Positions 1-15,100 of a stretch of 64,000 nucleotides of DNA are shown here, piece by piece. The DNA is taken from contig NC_134643.1 of the NCBI RefSeq assembly GCF_030463565.1, forward strand, positions 125,284,309 through 125,348,308, given 5' to 3'. Below the pieces are notes generated by a model that ran no database searches, was not told the origin of the DNA, and was given only the letters and a program-made list of their open reading frames with translations. The stretch's first letter is position 1. Each line of letters begins with the position of its first letter. The position numbers and the translations under genes are program-made. Source of the stretch: Pelecanus crispus. Its lineage: Eukaryota > Chordata > Aves > Pelecaniformes > Pelecanidae.

Positions 1-3000
1 CACTGAACGGGCACATTGAGCAGAAACCCTTTTTGCACCTGGTTCCTCTCTAGGAAGTGTGCTCGGGGCTGGAAAAGGGGTGGTGAGTGCTTGGGCAGGG
101 CTCTGCCCATCCTGGGGAGGCTGAAGAGAGGGGCTTCCCCCCACCAAGGATGTGAATCCACAAGCATGAAGCTTGCTATGGAAAACTGGACAGATGAGCA
201 AAAGACAAAGATCTGGATGCAAGAAAAATGGAAACTACAAGGTGGACATTGAAAAAACTTGGGATAAACACTAGCTAAGGTGGCACAGGGGAAGGCACCA
301 GCCTCTCCCGGCAGCTTGAGCTGTGCAGCATCAGGGGAGCCCCAGCGAGCCCCGCCGCCCCTTCCCCTCCCTCTCGCCAGCCTCTCCAGCAGGGAGCCAC
401 TCTTGCTCCGTACCATTTGGTACCCAAAAAATGGGGGCAGAGGGAGAAAGCCAGGCTGTAGCCAGATCACACAAGCACTGGCCACCTGGGGAGCCCCTGA
501 GCAGGGAGGGTACCAGTAAATAATCCACGGAGAAGAGTAGTCGGTGTTGCGGCTGCTCGCCTGGCTGCCTGGCCAGCCGTGCTGTCCCAGGACAGGAGAG
601 CTTTCCTCATCTGGCTGTTTCTCCTGCAGTGGTAGGGATGGGTGGGAGCCACCTGCTTGGCCAAGGTCACCTGCATTATGCCTCCGGGTACCGCTGGCAC
701 CATGTCTGCCAAGAGAAAAGCACCAGATCCATGCACTGGAAATGATGAGTGTTTATACTACAAATCTCTGTTTAGGGCAGCGTTAGTCATCTGCCGTGGG
801 TGTGATTCAAGACCAAAGTTAGCTGACCAAATTCCCTATATAGTCAAGAAAGAGACCAAGAAAGACGGGGTGTGATCCAAAGTGCCTACGTTACATGCCT
901 GAAGTAAAACAGCGTCAATACTGCCATTGTATACAAAGCGGTATTTTAGTTTCTGGCTGTACGGAATTTTCTGTGGAATCTGTAAAAGTAAAACAATCTT
1001 TTAATACTTCATCAAAGTGGTTTCCTTTTTTCTGCCACCAGCAGGAGGTATCACACGTGTTTTGCTGGTATGCACTCACCACCAATAAACAGCACCATTT
1101 TGGCTACACTTACCAGGTGTTCTTGAAGGTTTCGTGCAGAACCAATCCAAAAAACACCCCAGGAGTGGCATTTCTCTCCACCGCCTCCAAAGTAGGGCTG
1201 GCAAAGACTGCTGCAAGGCAGATCACAAAGAGGAGTTTTTAAAAGGCCTTAGAAATTCAATGCAAATACACAGAAGTGAAAGAAATGGAGTGAGAGCAGA
1301 GAAAAAAGCACAAGACCCCATAAGAGTTCAAGTCATGGTATATTATGGGTATGAGGGAAACCCTGGATAGTTACAGTCACTGCACAGGTGAAGGGAGCAG
1401 GATCCTGGGAGACAAATGCACCTGGGAGATAATAAAAGTTAGGATTAGCGAAACACAAATGACAGAATAACTGAACCAAAAATAAATCTGCAGGGACATG
1501 GGTCATTTACTGCCAGCTGTCAAGGAACTGCGTAAGAAAGAGTTGCTATCTTTAGTTATCCATCGTCTGAGGAGGCAGAGAAAATGATGCAGTGATGCAG
1601 CAGAGCTGGAAAAGAGTAAACATCATAAAAAGTTCATCCATCAGGGAAGAAGGGGCAGGCCAACTAGCCTAACACTCATATTGGCGAAATAACAAGCTAT
1701 TCAATTTCTGAGCACTTCTAAGGTTATAAAGAGCACAGCCAAAACTCTGCTGCCGGTTTTCTTATCAGATTTCCAAATTCCCTTGTTTCCTCCCTCATCA
1801 ATCATTTTGCCTTCACACCGTGCTTCAGATGCTGGTTCTTCTTCCCTCACCATTAAGCCTGCTTCCCCCTAACTGAAGATACTAGCATGTTTATACCAAC
1901 CAGTTTATCCAGTGGCACCGTGATTATCTATCTTTGGAATAGCCAGCAACACGCCTATTTCCATACACACTTTCGTGACTCAAAGTGATGCAATCTCCCA
2001 GTTAGCATCCATCAATTGTTCTTAAACAGCTCCCTGGGACTATTTGTTATTGGCAATTAAGTTTTGTTGGTCACATAAAGTTGTGTGCCATTGTTTCCAT
2101 TTCCCGACTGGAGGACAAGGCAAGTCATTTCAGTGCTAATATTAACATGGCATGATTTTCCATTTACTTTTGCAAATACTTGTACCGGCAGCTTTGAAAT
2201 AATCTTTCTTTGAACCACCATGATCTAGTATGGTTCAGTTGAGCTAACGGTCATAACAGGCACATGCAAATGGATGGCAAGAACAGTTAAGCAAATTTCC
2301 TTAATTATATGCACAAATGTGAGCGGATTTTTGTTTTAATACTGTTTACTCAGTTCTCCATTTACAATTTTTGGCCCGTTTTCCTATATTTGTGTTCTCT
2401 TTCTTTCTTCAGCCTCATTTCATGGCCATTTCCTTTTCTTCCCATATTCATAAGATCTCCTTCTCTATTCATTCCGCTACCTAGTGAGCCTTTCTCCTTC
2501 CTGAAATTACTTATCCTTGGCAACCCTCTAAGCAAATCTTCTCTATTATATACTCTGTTATTACTTGAAATCTAATCTCCTCTTCGGCAAAGTTTGTTCA
2601 GGATGGGTCTTGCTTTTCCCTTGGGATTCATTTTGCACGCTTTTTAGCAAAACATTTTAACTAGTTGGGAAAGACCTCGGCTGGAAATTCTAGAATAAAA
2701 CAGCGGCCACATTAATAAAATCAGAGATTGCTAAGGAAGAAAACTGTTAATAAAAGTAACACAGCAAACCTGTGACACTGTCCATTCTGCTTTTGCATGG
2801 TTTGGAAGCAGGGCAGAAGGGACGTCTGGTGTGTAACCAAATGCTGCCAGCTGGTTAACCTCTGCACAGCCTGGCTGGCTCTTTACAGTAGGCTCGACAT
2901 CTGCCCTCGGTGCAGCAGCAGCAGTCCTGCTGCTCTTCTGATGTCTGGTAGCTGCTCGTCTGATGTGTCCACACCGATGATCATTTTGACCTTCTCACAG

Positions 3001-6000
3001 GGGACAGCTGTAAAGGTACGACAGGCAAATTTTCCTGGATATTTTCAAGAAAAAATGCAGAAGGGGATATTAAGAGTTAAGCATTACTATAGAGGAAATG
3101 TCTCCTTTTCTTAAGGGAAGAGGTGTGACTTGCAGAATGAATGCCCTTCAGATAAACGCCACTGTGATGAGCTATCAACACGCACTGCTGTGTTTTTTCC
3201 TGGCATGCCCCACCGCAGCAGAATTATATTTTCTGCCCATACAACAAGTGAGAACTTGTGGCATACCCTTATTCATTCAAATGAGACACTCTCAAAATAA
3301 ACTTCATGAGGTAAGCAAACCTCTGGTGTGGTGCTATCAAAGGAGGAAGATCTGCACACACACCAGTAAAAAAATTCATTGTGAAATACTCGCTGTTGAC
3401 ATGCAGCTAAAGGAACACACATCCACCAAATGGAAGGAAATAAAAATTAAATTACCCAGCAGTATTTATCTCCCTGTTCATTCAGCCATGCTCCTACCCA
3501 ATTTTCTACCAATTCATTTACATGGAAACTCAATGCATATATATACTGCAACCAGCTCTAGTTATAGCTCCTTTCTGGATTTTAGAGCTTGGTAAGGTAG
3601 ATGTATTAAAATAATAGTCTGGTTTAAGCACAGATTTCATACCCTTACTGTCACAGTCACATTGAAATAGCATCTGGGGATACGACATTATCTCTTTATA
3701 TCTTTTATTATCTCTTATTATGCCAAACTCAACACAAAGAAATATATAATAGACCTAATAACAGAAATCAGGAACTTGAGACAGCAATGCAAATCCCCAA
3801 TCTCAGTAATACAATAGGCACTTAGAAGATGCAAATTTGCCTTTTACTCCTTCAGGCAGGCAGGCAGCCAATGACTAGGGAGCCAGGCCAGGGCTCACAG
3901 GCCTGCACCGAAATTTCCAGTTTAACCACAGCTTCCTGCATGACCTTACTCTAGTCACTTAATTAACTCTGTAGATCTGTTTACAGATGGTAGAAGAAGA
4001 ATGCGTGCTTTCCCTATCAGAGGGTGATTATGAAGGTAAAATCCCTTAACTGCTGTAAGGAATGAGAAGTTTTGAGGGCTCTGGCAACCTCTCGCTGGAT
4101 TTTAAACACTGATTTCGCTACTGCATCTGCAGGCGCAGGTTACACTAACAGGCTTGTGGTCAGGCAGAGCCTCCTGTTTCAGGGCACAGTTGGACACGCT
4201 GTTTTGGTAGGAGCTGCCATGGATTTAGAGGTGACCTTACTCCCCAGTTGCTTGCCACCGTTTTCAGACCGGGGAGGTTGTGCTTATGCAGACACTGAGT
4301 TTAAGGAGAGCAGCCTGTAGAGCTTTCGAGCCACAGCTTTAAAATTAACAGTTTAATGATTAGTTAAACTGTTGCGCCATCTATGTTTAGACATGTCCTG
4401 TGTTAATAATATGCTCCATCATCTCTGAAACTGCAGAGTGAGATACCTCCCACCAAAGTTCAAGTTCTTGACCACAGGTATGCCTGCACTGACCACATCT
4501 GTGCAGCAAGAAGGGTGACACCCCTGTGCAGCACCTTCCTTGCACTTCAGTAGCGTTCACGTTTGGGTCAGCAAATTTGCAAGTCTCATTGACACTGTGA
4601 TTTCCATTCAGTTGCCAGGACCAACATCAGGGAAGGTCCATGAGGCTCCGTGTCTGGCCATCTGCAAGAGATAAACACCACAGCTCGGTCAATGAAGGGA
4701 AAGCTTGTAATAAAAGACCAAGGGAGCTCTGGCTGTAGCTGGCAGGAGAATCAGCATGTCATTCCTCAAAAACAAGAGACACCCAAATGCTTTTTCCTCA
4801 AACCACTACCCTTCTCACCACTTGCTTTTTAAAGTAGTATGGTTTCATGTTCCCTTTTCTAAAGTGCCAGGCATTGCACGGTCAGGTGTCCCTATTTGAG
4901 AAGTCCAGTCCTTTTCCTTACTGCCCCCTCTGCACTGTTCTCTTCACAGATGAACTAATATCACTGCAATAAAGCCACGTCAAAGATAAAGGAATCACTG
5001 TGCAGCACTGCTACTGGCAGTCCATCCAACCAGATGACTGAGGAGCGGGGAAAGAGTTTCAGTAGAAGCATCTTAGATATTTCCTTCTTAGGAAAGGTTT
5101 CCACTGGGTCTTCACCCTAAAAAAGAGGCAATTCAGGTCACGCTACCTGTCAATGCCTCATTTGAAATGTGCACAGTCTCTTACAGCCATATACCACCCA
5201 AATGCCAAGGTAACCATTTGCAAATACAGTTGCTGCATTTGCACTCGGCAGAGTAGCTCGTTGTCCCGGGCAAGCAAAGGGTTCTGCAAACACCCAGAAG
5301 TGCTTGTAAACACTGTGCACGCAACTAGCTACCGTTTTGCCTTCAAACTAGCAGGCTGAGTGTGAACCTGGCTCTGAATTCAGCGATTTTTTTGCTTTGC
5401 CTCTGACGCTGTGCCTTCAGCACTCAACCCTTTGCCTTGCACACCCCTCCTGCGCAGTGATAGCACCCCTTGGGAGTGCACATGGAGCTCTTGCTTATGA
5501 CCGTGGCAGTCATGTCCCCCTCCTTATCACCCCACAGTGACACCAGAGAATTTTCAAGAATAGTTACAAAAAGGAGAACAAAATGTAAAGCAAGTCAGCT
5601 TCAGCCTGCTTACTGTTACAACGCAGCCTATTCACCAGCTGGTGTCCAACTTGGGCACCTCTTAGAAGAGCAGGTAAGGGCCAGCTGAACCAGCCATCCT
5701 TCACTCCTCTGCTCCAAGAATAGTTCTCCACTCCCCTGTCTCACTCTCCTGGCAAATCCTTGTCTTGATTCCCAGCCACTTTTGCAACGAGCACCCCACT
5801 ACTTCTGCTTCTTTCTCCATTTCCCAATGGTTAGGACAGTCACGTAGACAAAGGGAGACCTACTCCCAGATCTCAGCAGTGCCTCTGTCTTACATGCAAC
5901 AGCCTCTGGATAAAATCCAGAGGAAACACTGGGGTCAGCACAGAGATCCCTGGACCACGTGTGAGCAGAAGCTGCAGTGGCTCCCACACAGGGCACTGCC

Positions 6001-9000
6001 CCACTCCTCGGGCCCCATGAATGCTGCACACCAGGTGCCTCCAGGCTGAGGCAGAAGCTGAACGGATGTTTTCAAGACCACAGCTTCAGACTTAGTCCTT
6101 AAATGGATCTGGGCTTGTCCTCATACTTACATCTCAGCTTTACAGGCTGCCGCCGAAGCAATGTCCCTGCAGTTGAGAGCTCGAGTTGTAAACAAGGCAG
6201 ATTTTCCAAGGGAGTTTCCCACAGGTCCAAAAAGCCGCGAGATATCCAACCGTCTGTGGCTTTCAGCTCTGCTCATTACTCAAACATGGTGCATTTCAAA
6301 GCATATTTCAGAGAAGGCTATCATCTTGGAAAGGTACTAAGTTGTTAATTATTTGACATTGGTTACAGGGCGCGGGGGGAGTTTGCAATCCATTAATGAC
6401 TGCAGAGTCACTCAGCAGCAACACATCCAAGGGAGCCTGGGAGATATACGAGCTGTTTATGAAAACTATTTTATTGTGAAAAGTGTTAAAGGCATCCTTT
6501 AAACTGCTCCTCCTTGGCAGGTTTTATTAGCAATTCATTTCTGACACACCTCAGGTCAAGCTACTGTAGATCTTGCAGCGATTTTTTTTTTAAAACATGT
6601 TTTTATTTCATGTGTCTCCAAGATTGTTTTGAATCCTGCGCGTGCCCTGTGAGTGGCTGTCTGGGTCCTCTTCCAAGTTGGCCTCCACAGCAAAGTGTGC
6701 AACTTAACTGTGTTTGGCTTTGCGTCGCTGCCATTACTAAAGGACCACTGCCACACACTGGCAAACTTTGAAATATATATTTTCCTAAAGTCCCGCTGAC
6801 ATTTTTTTCCATCAATAATCTCTGCTTCCCAAAGGATTTGTGTGGAAACAAAATTTCTCTGTTTTCTTAACCGGATTTATTCCTCTGCCCGATTATATCA
6901 GAGATGCTGCACAATCTGCTCCACAGATTCATCATCACAAAAGGAGGAGAGGGCTGGCCACAGCATGACAATGTGAGCATTTACACACAAATACTCCAGT
7001 AACAAATCAGCGATGACCAGGAAAGATGTAAGAGGAATGCTGTGACTATGGTGGGGCTCGAGGCTGACTTTCTGAAGGTCTCTGGGTGAGCAGGTAAGGA
7101 TCTTCCATATCCCATCAGCTTCTGAGAAAGTCCTGGTGCTGTACCACAAGGATGGTCCCAGTTCAAGAGTAGCTTGCTACAGAAATCTCCCCCAGGCTTT
7201 CAGGGCCATCTCTGCACAACTGTTCCTGGGAACATGATTAGATTTGTCATAAAGAAGGAGACGCTAACACAGGTTGGCAAGAAAAACATCACTCAGGCTT
7301 CAGGTTCAGCTTGTGCTGACACTTCTCAGGCATTAGAGAAGGCCAAATCCTGCAGAGATTACTGGGTCAGATGGATTGGGCCGTGGTTTCTCTACGGCGT
7401 CTCAGCTCCATCATTTTTTTCTTCCTCCAGCCGGGCATTATCAGTGACACTGTGGTCTAAAACACAGACCTGAAAGGATAATTCTGTTCTCTATTTTACT
7501 AGCTTTGGCAAATGGCTTATAGTCATGATTACAGAAGGGGTTTTTAATTGCTTTTGATACCCTGGGGTGTCCTATTTACATGCGACTATTTCACTTTATC
7601 AGTTTTCTAGCTGGACTTTTTTCTTCCCTGAAACCTGAGAGTTTCATGACCATGTTTGTAAGAGTTCCTCAAAGCTGCCTGCTGGGTGCCATGGTCTGCA
7701 GTAAAAGCTTGGCCCATACCTAGTGGAAGTTAACGGGACTGCAATGGACTTCAGAGCTATTTTGAAATTCTCTCACTTTGACATCTAATTTAAAACATTT
7801 TTAGGTGTATTCTGTAGTAGCCCTGGAATTATTTTTCTGCTCCTCAGGCAATCTCTCCAGGGCTGAAGCCACTTCTTCGCCCTGCTTGGGAGACAATTCA
7901 CCTGATTTTTAAAAGAATTTACAAACTACAGTGCTTCTCCTTTCCTCTGCAAACACTGATCAAACAGCACTGCTTAGAGCAGTGCCCCACATCTGATTAA
8001 ACTGCCTCTCAGGTAGAAAACACTTCTTCTGTAGCAGTACGTCAACAACTGTTCAAGGCTGTTACCAATGAAGAAGAAAGCTGATGGGAAGAGTAGTTTC
8101 AGAAGTTGTTATTATGTCCCAACAATTGCAGCCCAGCTGAGTCAGATGCAGAGAGAGACCCCTCATGCCTCTGTGTCCTCCTGATTCAGTACAAGATATA
8201 CCGAATTATGAATGGAATGAGCTCCTAAAAAAGGCTAGGAAGTAAGGTTTCTAATAATCACTCCTTTAGTGATCAATAGAAACCTTGCAACAGTGAAAAT
8301 ATTTCATTTGACTAAAAAGTTGGTGCTACCAGCATCGTTCCAGCCTTTCTTCTATTTTGTATTTCTCACCTCAAACCCTTGAGCACTGCTGACTTGCAAC
8401 TCACCTGCCACATCTCTTTCATAAATACATCCCAAAAACTGATGCTGAGGCTGAGAGACATTTTTTTTAAAGCTAAACAGTCACATAAAACTTCTGCTTA
8501 GTAACTGTGGTCAGTTATAGCTGCTGTGATTTTGTTGTTGTCGTTGTTATAACATTTTTATGACAGCAAAAGCCTTAATATAGAATCAACCCTTCAAGCA
8601 TACAGAAGATTTGCTTTTGTATATCTTGTATTGCTCACCATGCCTGCAATATATATTGGCAAAGCATTTTTGCCTGTGTGCGCTGCCTGCAACCAGAGGG
8701 CTGGCCAGGGTAGTTACTCTGGCAGACCTTTTACATCTAAATGATGCCCAAACCCCTCAGCTCCCATAATCACTTGGTGGCATCAACAGAGTTCATGTGC
8801 CTGAACTCTGGGTGGGTGCTTTGGAAAACAGGAGCAGATCAGAGGCTCTTTTTCCCCACCAAATTTAGCAATTTCAAGTGGATGCTCAATATTTTTCTGC
8901 AGCATGTATAAAAGACAAATAGCACTCCTCTGCTGAAGACTGTAATTTTTCCTGCTTGATTTTTCCCTTTTTTTGCAAAGGTGGAGATGGAAAGTAGCAG

Positions 9001-11399
9001 GTTCATATTTTCTGAAGTGTCTATCCTTCAGGGTTTGTTGTAGCAAGTGTCAGACACTCATCATAGCCCTTTCAACAGAGAGGCTGCTTTGCGCTTTTTT
9101 CCTACACCTTGTTTGTGCCACGATTTCTAGTTCACTCTCCTTTTGTACTGAGGGACTGTATTCCTTATTTCTCTTCAGAAGAATTTTAGTTGGAAGATTT
9201 TCTTTCGTTTTTCACCAATTTGTGATAATAGGTGTTTGTGTAATAGGTTGCTTAATAATTAATTAGAGCTGCATAGTAATTTAAGTAGACATTATATGGA
9301 AAGTCCATTTATCTTAGAAAGCCATATAACTTCAAAAGCCAACAGATAGGTGAGCAGTTTGTCATGGAGCATCAACATGATGGGACCCACTTTCCTTCAG
9401 TAGCACAGGTTGCATTCAGAGCAGTCAGGATGCCAATGGGAGAAGTGCATAAAGACTCAAAAGGCTTTGGCTCCCAAAACGCTCTTTGACCAAGCTCAAG
9501 CAGCCTGACCTGTTGCACAGGTCTGGTCACAGAAATGCCTTTTTTCACATGGCATCAGTACAGTTTTCTTGGCAGCATCACTTTTATGCTCAGCTTGATG
9601 AACTCCACCTGCCATGGCGCTGTATAGCTAAACATCCTTTTCCCAGCTTGTCTTGCTCAGTACCCTTGACACATAGCAGGAGAGCGTAGGCACAGCTCTC
9701 CGAAAAGACGTGGGTGCCAGCTTCCATCAATAACCATGCCACGTGGCAGGAATAATCTCCTGCTTGTCTTCACACGTGAACAGCCTATCTCCTTAGGTCC
9801 TTTGCAGTATGCCTGTTACTGATGCAGCCCAGCTTTCACTGGCTTGGGTTACCTGTGCCACCCTTGGTGCAAGAGCCCTCTGTCCCTGGTATCGCCCACC
9901 CACCCAGCTGCACAGAGTGAGATGGGAGACAGTTTCATCCGACCCAGCACATGCAGTTTTCCCATGTCCTGTGTAGCGACCTGAAGCCGCTTACCCTGTT
10001 CCAGCTCTTCCTTAACACCTTCACCTCTCTCCCCATTTCACTCCATTTTACTATGGGATTTCTTGCTCTGTCCTTGAAAGCACCTGACATCACTTATCAG
10101 AGAAAGGTGCTGGAGTTAAGTGTTCTGACCTGGCACGTCCTACTGCAACATCGTTACTGAATTTAGTCAGCAAATCCAGCCTCAGTTCTGCGCTCTGCCT
10201 CTGCTGTCCACTTCCCTGCTGTGATAATTTCTAGTCCCTTTTGTAGTTTCATCCTTCTTACAGCATCCACTTTTCCTGCAAAGCTCAGAAATCCTCCTAT
10301 CTGTCTGTGCAGAAGACACTAAAATGCCACATAACAAATTGTTGTTGTTATATGCTATGCTAGGACCATCCTTGGCATTTCCTGAGGCATTTTTATGTCT
10401 GACTTTTAATTTACTATACTGAAAGCTGCTTGAAGCAGAAAGCACGTTTGCCCTCGTTTCTCACCCTGGCACCCAACGCAGCACAAGCCCTTGTGTAACC
10501 ATGAGGAGGAGCAGGATTTCTCACCTCCTTGTTTTGCAGCATGTGGCTCTCCATACCCTGCTCTCCCCACAGGTACTACCCAGCAGGCAGATGCAAGCCA
10601 CAAACTTCATTCAAAGAGACCCCCTTTTGCCCAAGGGAGATGGTATTTCCATAAAATTCTTCTCCTGAAGGGACTTATTTCTGTAGTACTTTTTAAATTC
10701 TGATGCTTTGCAACGAGGTGCAGTTTCCTGGAGGGCAACGTGACCACGGGTCCACCTTTCATCCAGACGTGCCATTGTGCAATGTTTGGAGGAGCCTCCT
10801 GCTTTTCCTAACTCATCTGCAAAAGAGAGCTCTGCACAGCCAAACTCAATAAAAATATTCTCCTGGGGAAACAGAAGTATTCTCCAGGCTTTGAGTATAT
10901 TTACAGCAGACAGATGAAACGCATAAATTAAAAGCATAGGTAGAGGCTCTGAAGAGTTTAAGCCAGCCCGGGTACTCACACACTATGTACATTTATTACG
11001 GATAGTTTTTTTCACAGGGAGCGTTACTGTTTCACGTCTGACTTTCACAGTTGTGGCAAAATACACGGTGGTGTTTGAAGGCGGTGGGAACGCTGTGAAA
11101 CCCCTCACTTTGAGTGATTCCCTGGTAGAAGACCTTGGCACTGGGAGATGGCAGAGAGGAAATTCTGGAACAGACGAAGAGCTGAAAGAAAGCACAGCTA
11201 AACGTCGCAAGATTTAAGTGCTGTGAATAGGGAGCTTGTCTTCAAAAGAGTCACACAGGCCTTTATCCGAAGGAGACAGGGTTGGAGGTGGTGGGGTTGT
11301 TTGGGGTTTTCTTCCTCTTTTGCCAGCACAAAGCTACTTTCTGCCCACAGGTGCCCCCGATGGGCACCCTGGGCTGCAGGCTAGAGGATGATCAATAAG
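1..11399. other. Intergenic, no gene supported
   Basis: Only short ORFs (under 125 residues) with no recognisable domain or splice-linked conservation. Minor items are a (CAGG)3 run near 3,857, a CAG/CTG hairpin-like stretch near 2,915-2,933 and a GTT-rich run near 8,532. If the human order applies, ETS2 would lie off the left end. Confidence 0.6.
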
Positions 11400-12118
11400 T
11401 AAGTAATGCCAGTCAATACCGCCCCTCGCCCCTCACCGCAGCAGGCTGGCAAGAGCGTGCTGAGCAGCTGAGATCCCAGCGCCGGGAGCCAGCCATGCTT
11501 CCACACGCGGCCCGCGGGCGAAATGGAAACCAGACGGGAACCTCTCCAGCCCCACCGGGCTCGCCTTCCACCCGGTCTGCAATTAATTAAGACTGAAGGG
11601 GAGGTTTTGAATAACCCCTTTGTGGAACAAAATACACGCAGTCAAAACCCAGCTGACAAACACAACAAAACCGACTTCATGGTTTCTTATGAGAAAAACC
11701 ATTAATGGCTACAGAAATGAAGAAACACTTTGTTCAAGTCACTGGTGTGAATGCAGCATATTCAGATTACAAAGCAGTCCTGCCCTGCTATAATAAATAT
11801 CATATAGCTTTATCCACGGGTTAGCAGGTATATAAAAGCCAGGAATAACACATTAGGTTTTAAGTTAGCGTACACTACGCACTATTACATTTTCACGGAG
11901 TTCACTCACAAAGAGTCAGCGCTTCCACAGCAGCCGATGCCTCCGACGCAGCAAGCACCGACGGGGCAGTCACCCGATAGCTGCCGCCACGGCTCTGGCT
12001 CGCTTTCGCCTCTTTGTCCATGCCCTCCTCTCGTGTCAGCACCCAAGGGAGAGGGGGCTGCATGCTAGAAAGATCTCCTTTACCTCGGCGGCATGTCGCC
12101 TTCTCTTCCACAGCGTAC
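11400..12118. other. GC-richer intergenic patch
   Basis: Two CpG-containing clusters, around 11,420-11,580 and 11,900-12,118, separated by AT-rich sequence. Neither is dense enough to call a CpG island. No gene seen. Confidence 0.4.
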
Positions 12119-12182
12119 GCTAGAGCCCGCTGACGCTAGAGCCCGTTGACGCTAGAGCAGGCGTACCTTAGAGCCTGCTGAC
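12119..12182. repeat. 16-bp minisatellite, about 4 copies
   Basis: Units GCTAGAGCCCGCTGAC and GCTAGAGCCCGTTGAC, then two diverged copies. It lies at the right edge of a GC-richer patch (11,400-12,180). Confidence 0.8.
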
Positions 12183-15100
12183 GAACAGCAGCAGGTTGCT
12201 CAAACAGTCAGGTGGGAAGATGTAGGGAAAAAAAGATCGTATTTGGGGAAAACATTTACTGTCTCCAGACCTTAGTAGGGGTGAAGTTTAATGGCGTGTG
12301 TTATGTGGCAGGTCGGAGCAAAGGCTGTAACAGGCTCCTCTCCCTGTACAGGCTGTAAAAGCAGTACTCACCCCCCTGTTTTACTGCCAGCACCCAAAAG
12401 CATCTCAGAGGTGTCCAAGCCTGGCGGTTTCCTACCGCGGATGTCTCTTGCGAAGGCTGGTTAGCCACTCTCCATGACGCTTGTGAACCCACCACCCACA
12501 GCCAACCATGAGATGGGGAGTGTCAGCCCAGCAGGTCCTGGCTTGGTCTCCTGCCACGTTCTCCCTTTGGGCGTTAGCACCTGAAGCCCCCGAAGGCAGC
12601 AAGCACCTTCCTGTCTGCACCAACCCCTCAGCTCTGTCTGGAGGCTCCTATCCTAACCTGCAGGTGAGAGACCTGGAGATGAGACTGCAAAACTCATTGA
12701 TCTTTGAGGCCTAATCCAACCTGGGAACCCAAGCCCCTTGGCTGGAAAAGGCAGCCACCGTGCCAAATCCATTTTGGATTCAGGGAATTCAAATTTCAAA
12801 TTTCAGGCACAAATCTGGATAATTTTTGGTAATACCACTGTTAAGATCCTGAAATACAGAATTTTTTAAGCATATGTCATAGTCCTAAAATGAAAAAAAT
12901 TCAGATTGACAAACCATATTTTCACTAGGTTGTCAGAAAGTCAGCGCAGCACCTTATTGTCTCCCTAGTTTGACAGCAGTTACAATTGACTGTCCACATT
13001 TGTCTCCATCATTCTGAAGACTTCCACGCATCAAGCATGCCAGGTGGGATAACAAATAATTGTTTTACTTCCAGAACACAAAAAAGAACCTACTGCAAGA
13101 CAAATGAAAGAGAAAATCCTATTTCTACACCTTTGCCAGCCTGACTTGCTGAGGTGGTAAGTGTGCAAATCCAGCAACAATTTCTATGGGCTGTATTCCA
13201 AAGCACTTAGCCACTCCATAACAAGCTCTCTTTATAGACTTATGATCTGGAGTGATGGCTAAACTTTTACAGTTGTTACCTAATAATTTCAAACACGAAG
13301 CTGGTCCTGCCTCTTCACCTTGTCCTGCCATGTTACAAGACTAATGGTTCTTTTCGGGCCCATGAACAATGAGATGATTGTACCTCCTCTGGGTAAGCAA
13401 GATGTGCTGAAAGCAACCATGCCCATATGCTGTAAGCCTTCCAGTTAAGAGAAACTGGCTCAACATCTCACACTCAACCCACTGAGATTAGGAGACCGCG
13501 TCACAACTGTCACTGGCCCTGCAGTTTGGGACTCACCTGCCCACAGGGCTTTGCTGTCTTTTCTCGTGCATGCACAGAGCTCATCCCTCCACACCTGGTA
13601 AGAGGTGTCTCCTTCCTCCCTCTCCCTCATTTCCAATGTGTAATCCTAAAGGTTATGGTTTATAAGCAGGCTCAGGTCAGGTCCTCCATTAGGTGTTGTA
13701 GGGACAAGGATCTTTGTGTGGACTCCCTGGTCACAAAACCAGCTGGGACTACTAATATTAACCTTGCTTGATCAACCACATTTGGATTTTCAATGCTAAT
13801 CTCTCCCAGCCTCTGAGACTTTTCTTTTGAGATCCCATGTCAGTTTGATCTAAAAGGATGGCCTGGACAGAAAAGATTTGGATCACTGTGGAGAACTGAA
13901 AGACCTGACTTTTCCCTCTGCAAAATCACTGCAAAATTAGCTGGTACACTGGTGCCCTTAGAAAGATTTCTCACTACAAGCCCTTCATGACTTCAGATAT
14001 ACAGAAACGTTAGAGATGAAGCCAAGCTTTTTCTGAAGATGAGATCTTAACTTGAAAGGGACCACTGAAAAGCTGCATGGGGTAATTACCCAGACAGAAA
14101 AGTGTATTTCCTAAGGAACACAGACAGCCATGGTTTCCACTCTTCTCCTCTCCCTAATGCAGGCTTGGTCTTTAGGTCATTTAACATGGATGGTTACAGC
14201 TGTCACTCGTGGGCTAGGTGGGACTGTGGCAGGGCCATTACTCCTCCTATAAATATACAAGATACTTTATTTCAGTGACTTGCCTCTTCAAGCACTTGCT
14301 CAGATTGCAATTAACTTAAGGCACAAATGTCCTTCTACTAAGGATTCTCTCATTTCTTCATAACTCACCACACCTCCAGTCAGAGCTCTCCTTCCTCCTG
14401 GTAACTTTGGGTCTAAGTTTCATGCTGTGACTTTCTGCTTTCACCCACAGGATGAGCAATCCCTTCTTCCAGTTCAGCCACTTCTTTGGGCTCTTCAGGA
14501 AATACTAAGAAACAGGTTGCTTTTTCACACCCCACTTTGATCAAACCACATGCTTTTTCTTAAATATCTGCTCTGACAACCACACCACCACAGAAGCTGT
14601 CTCCTCCCTGGCTCTGACCCCAGCTCCTTTGGGCAGATCATTGCATCATCCGCTATTATAACCCACCGAATGCAGGACCTACTCAGCATCTTACCTTGTG
14701 CTGTAATTTCTTGTGTATAGTGTGAATCAACAGGACACATGCAGCCCTGAGAAAGACCAAAGAACCTGCCACATTTACCTGCTCAAAACTTTAAAGTTTC
14801 TGAATAGATCTTCTTCCAGGTGGACCACGCATTTGATGATCTTCACAAGATAAGCCAAAAGTGATATTTCTGCCTGAAGTTTCTAAGTGATACCTGCATG
14901 TAAAATTTCTCATCAAGCCCTCTTCAACACAACAGAAAGGATAAGCTGTGTTGTCTGCTCTGCTCAAACTTCGCAGAGCAGAATCTCCCTTTTGCCAAGA
15001 GAGACCAGCACTGAGCATTTTGCTCAAAAAAATAGATGGGCAGAGCTAGGAACAGATGGGGAAAGGGGGGTACGACTGTAAATTAAACCTCAAGCTTAAT

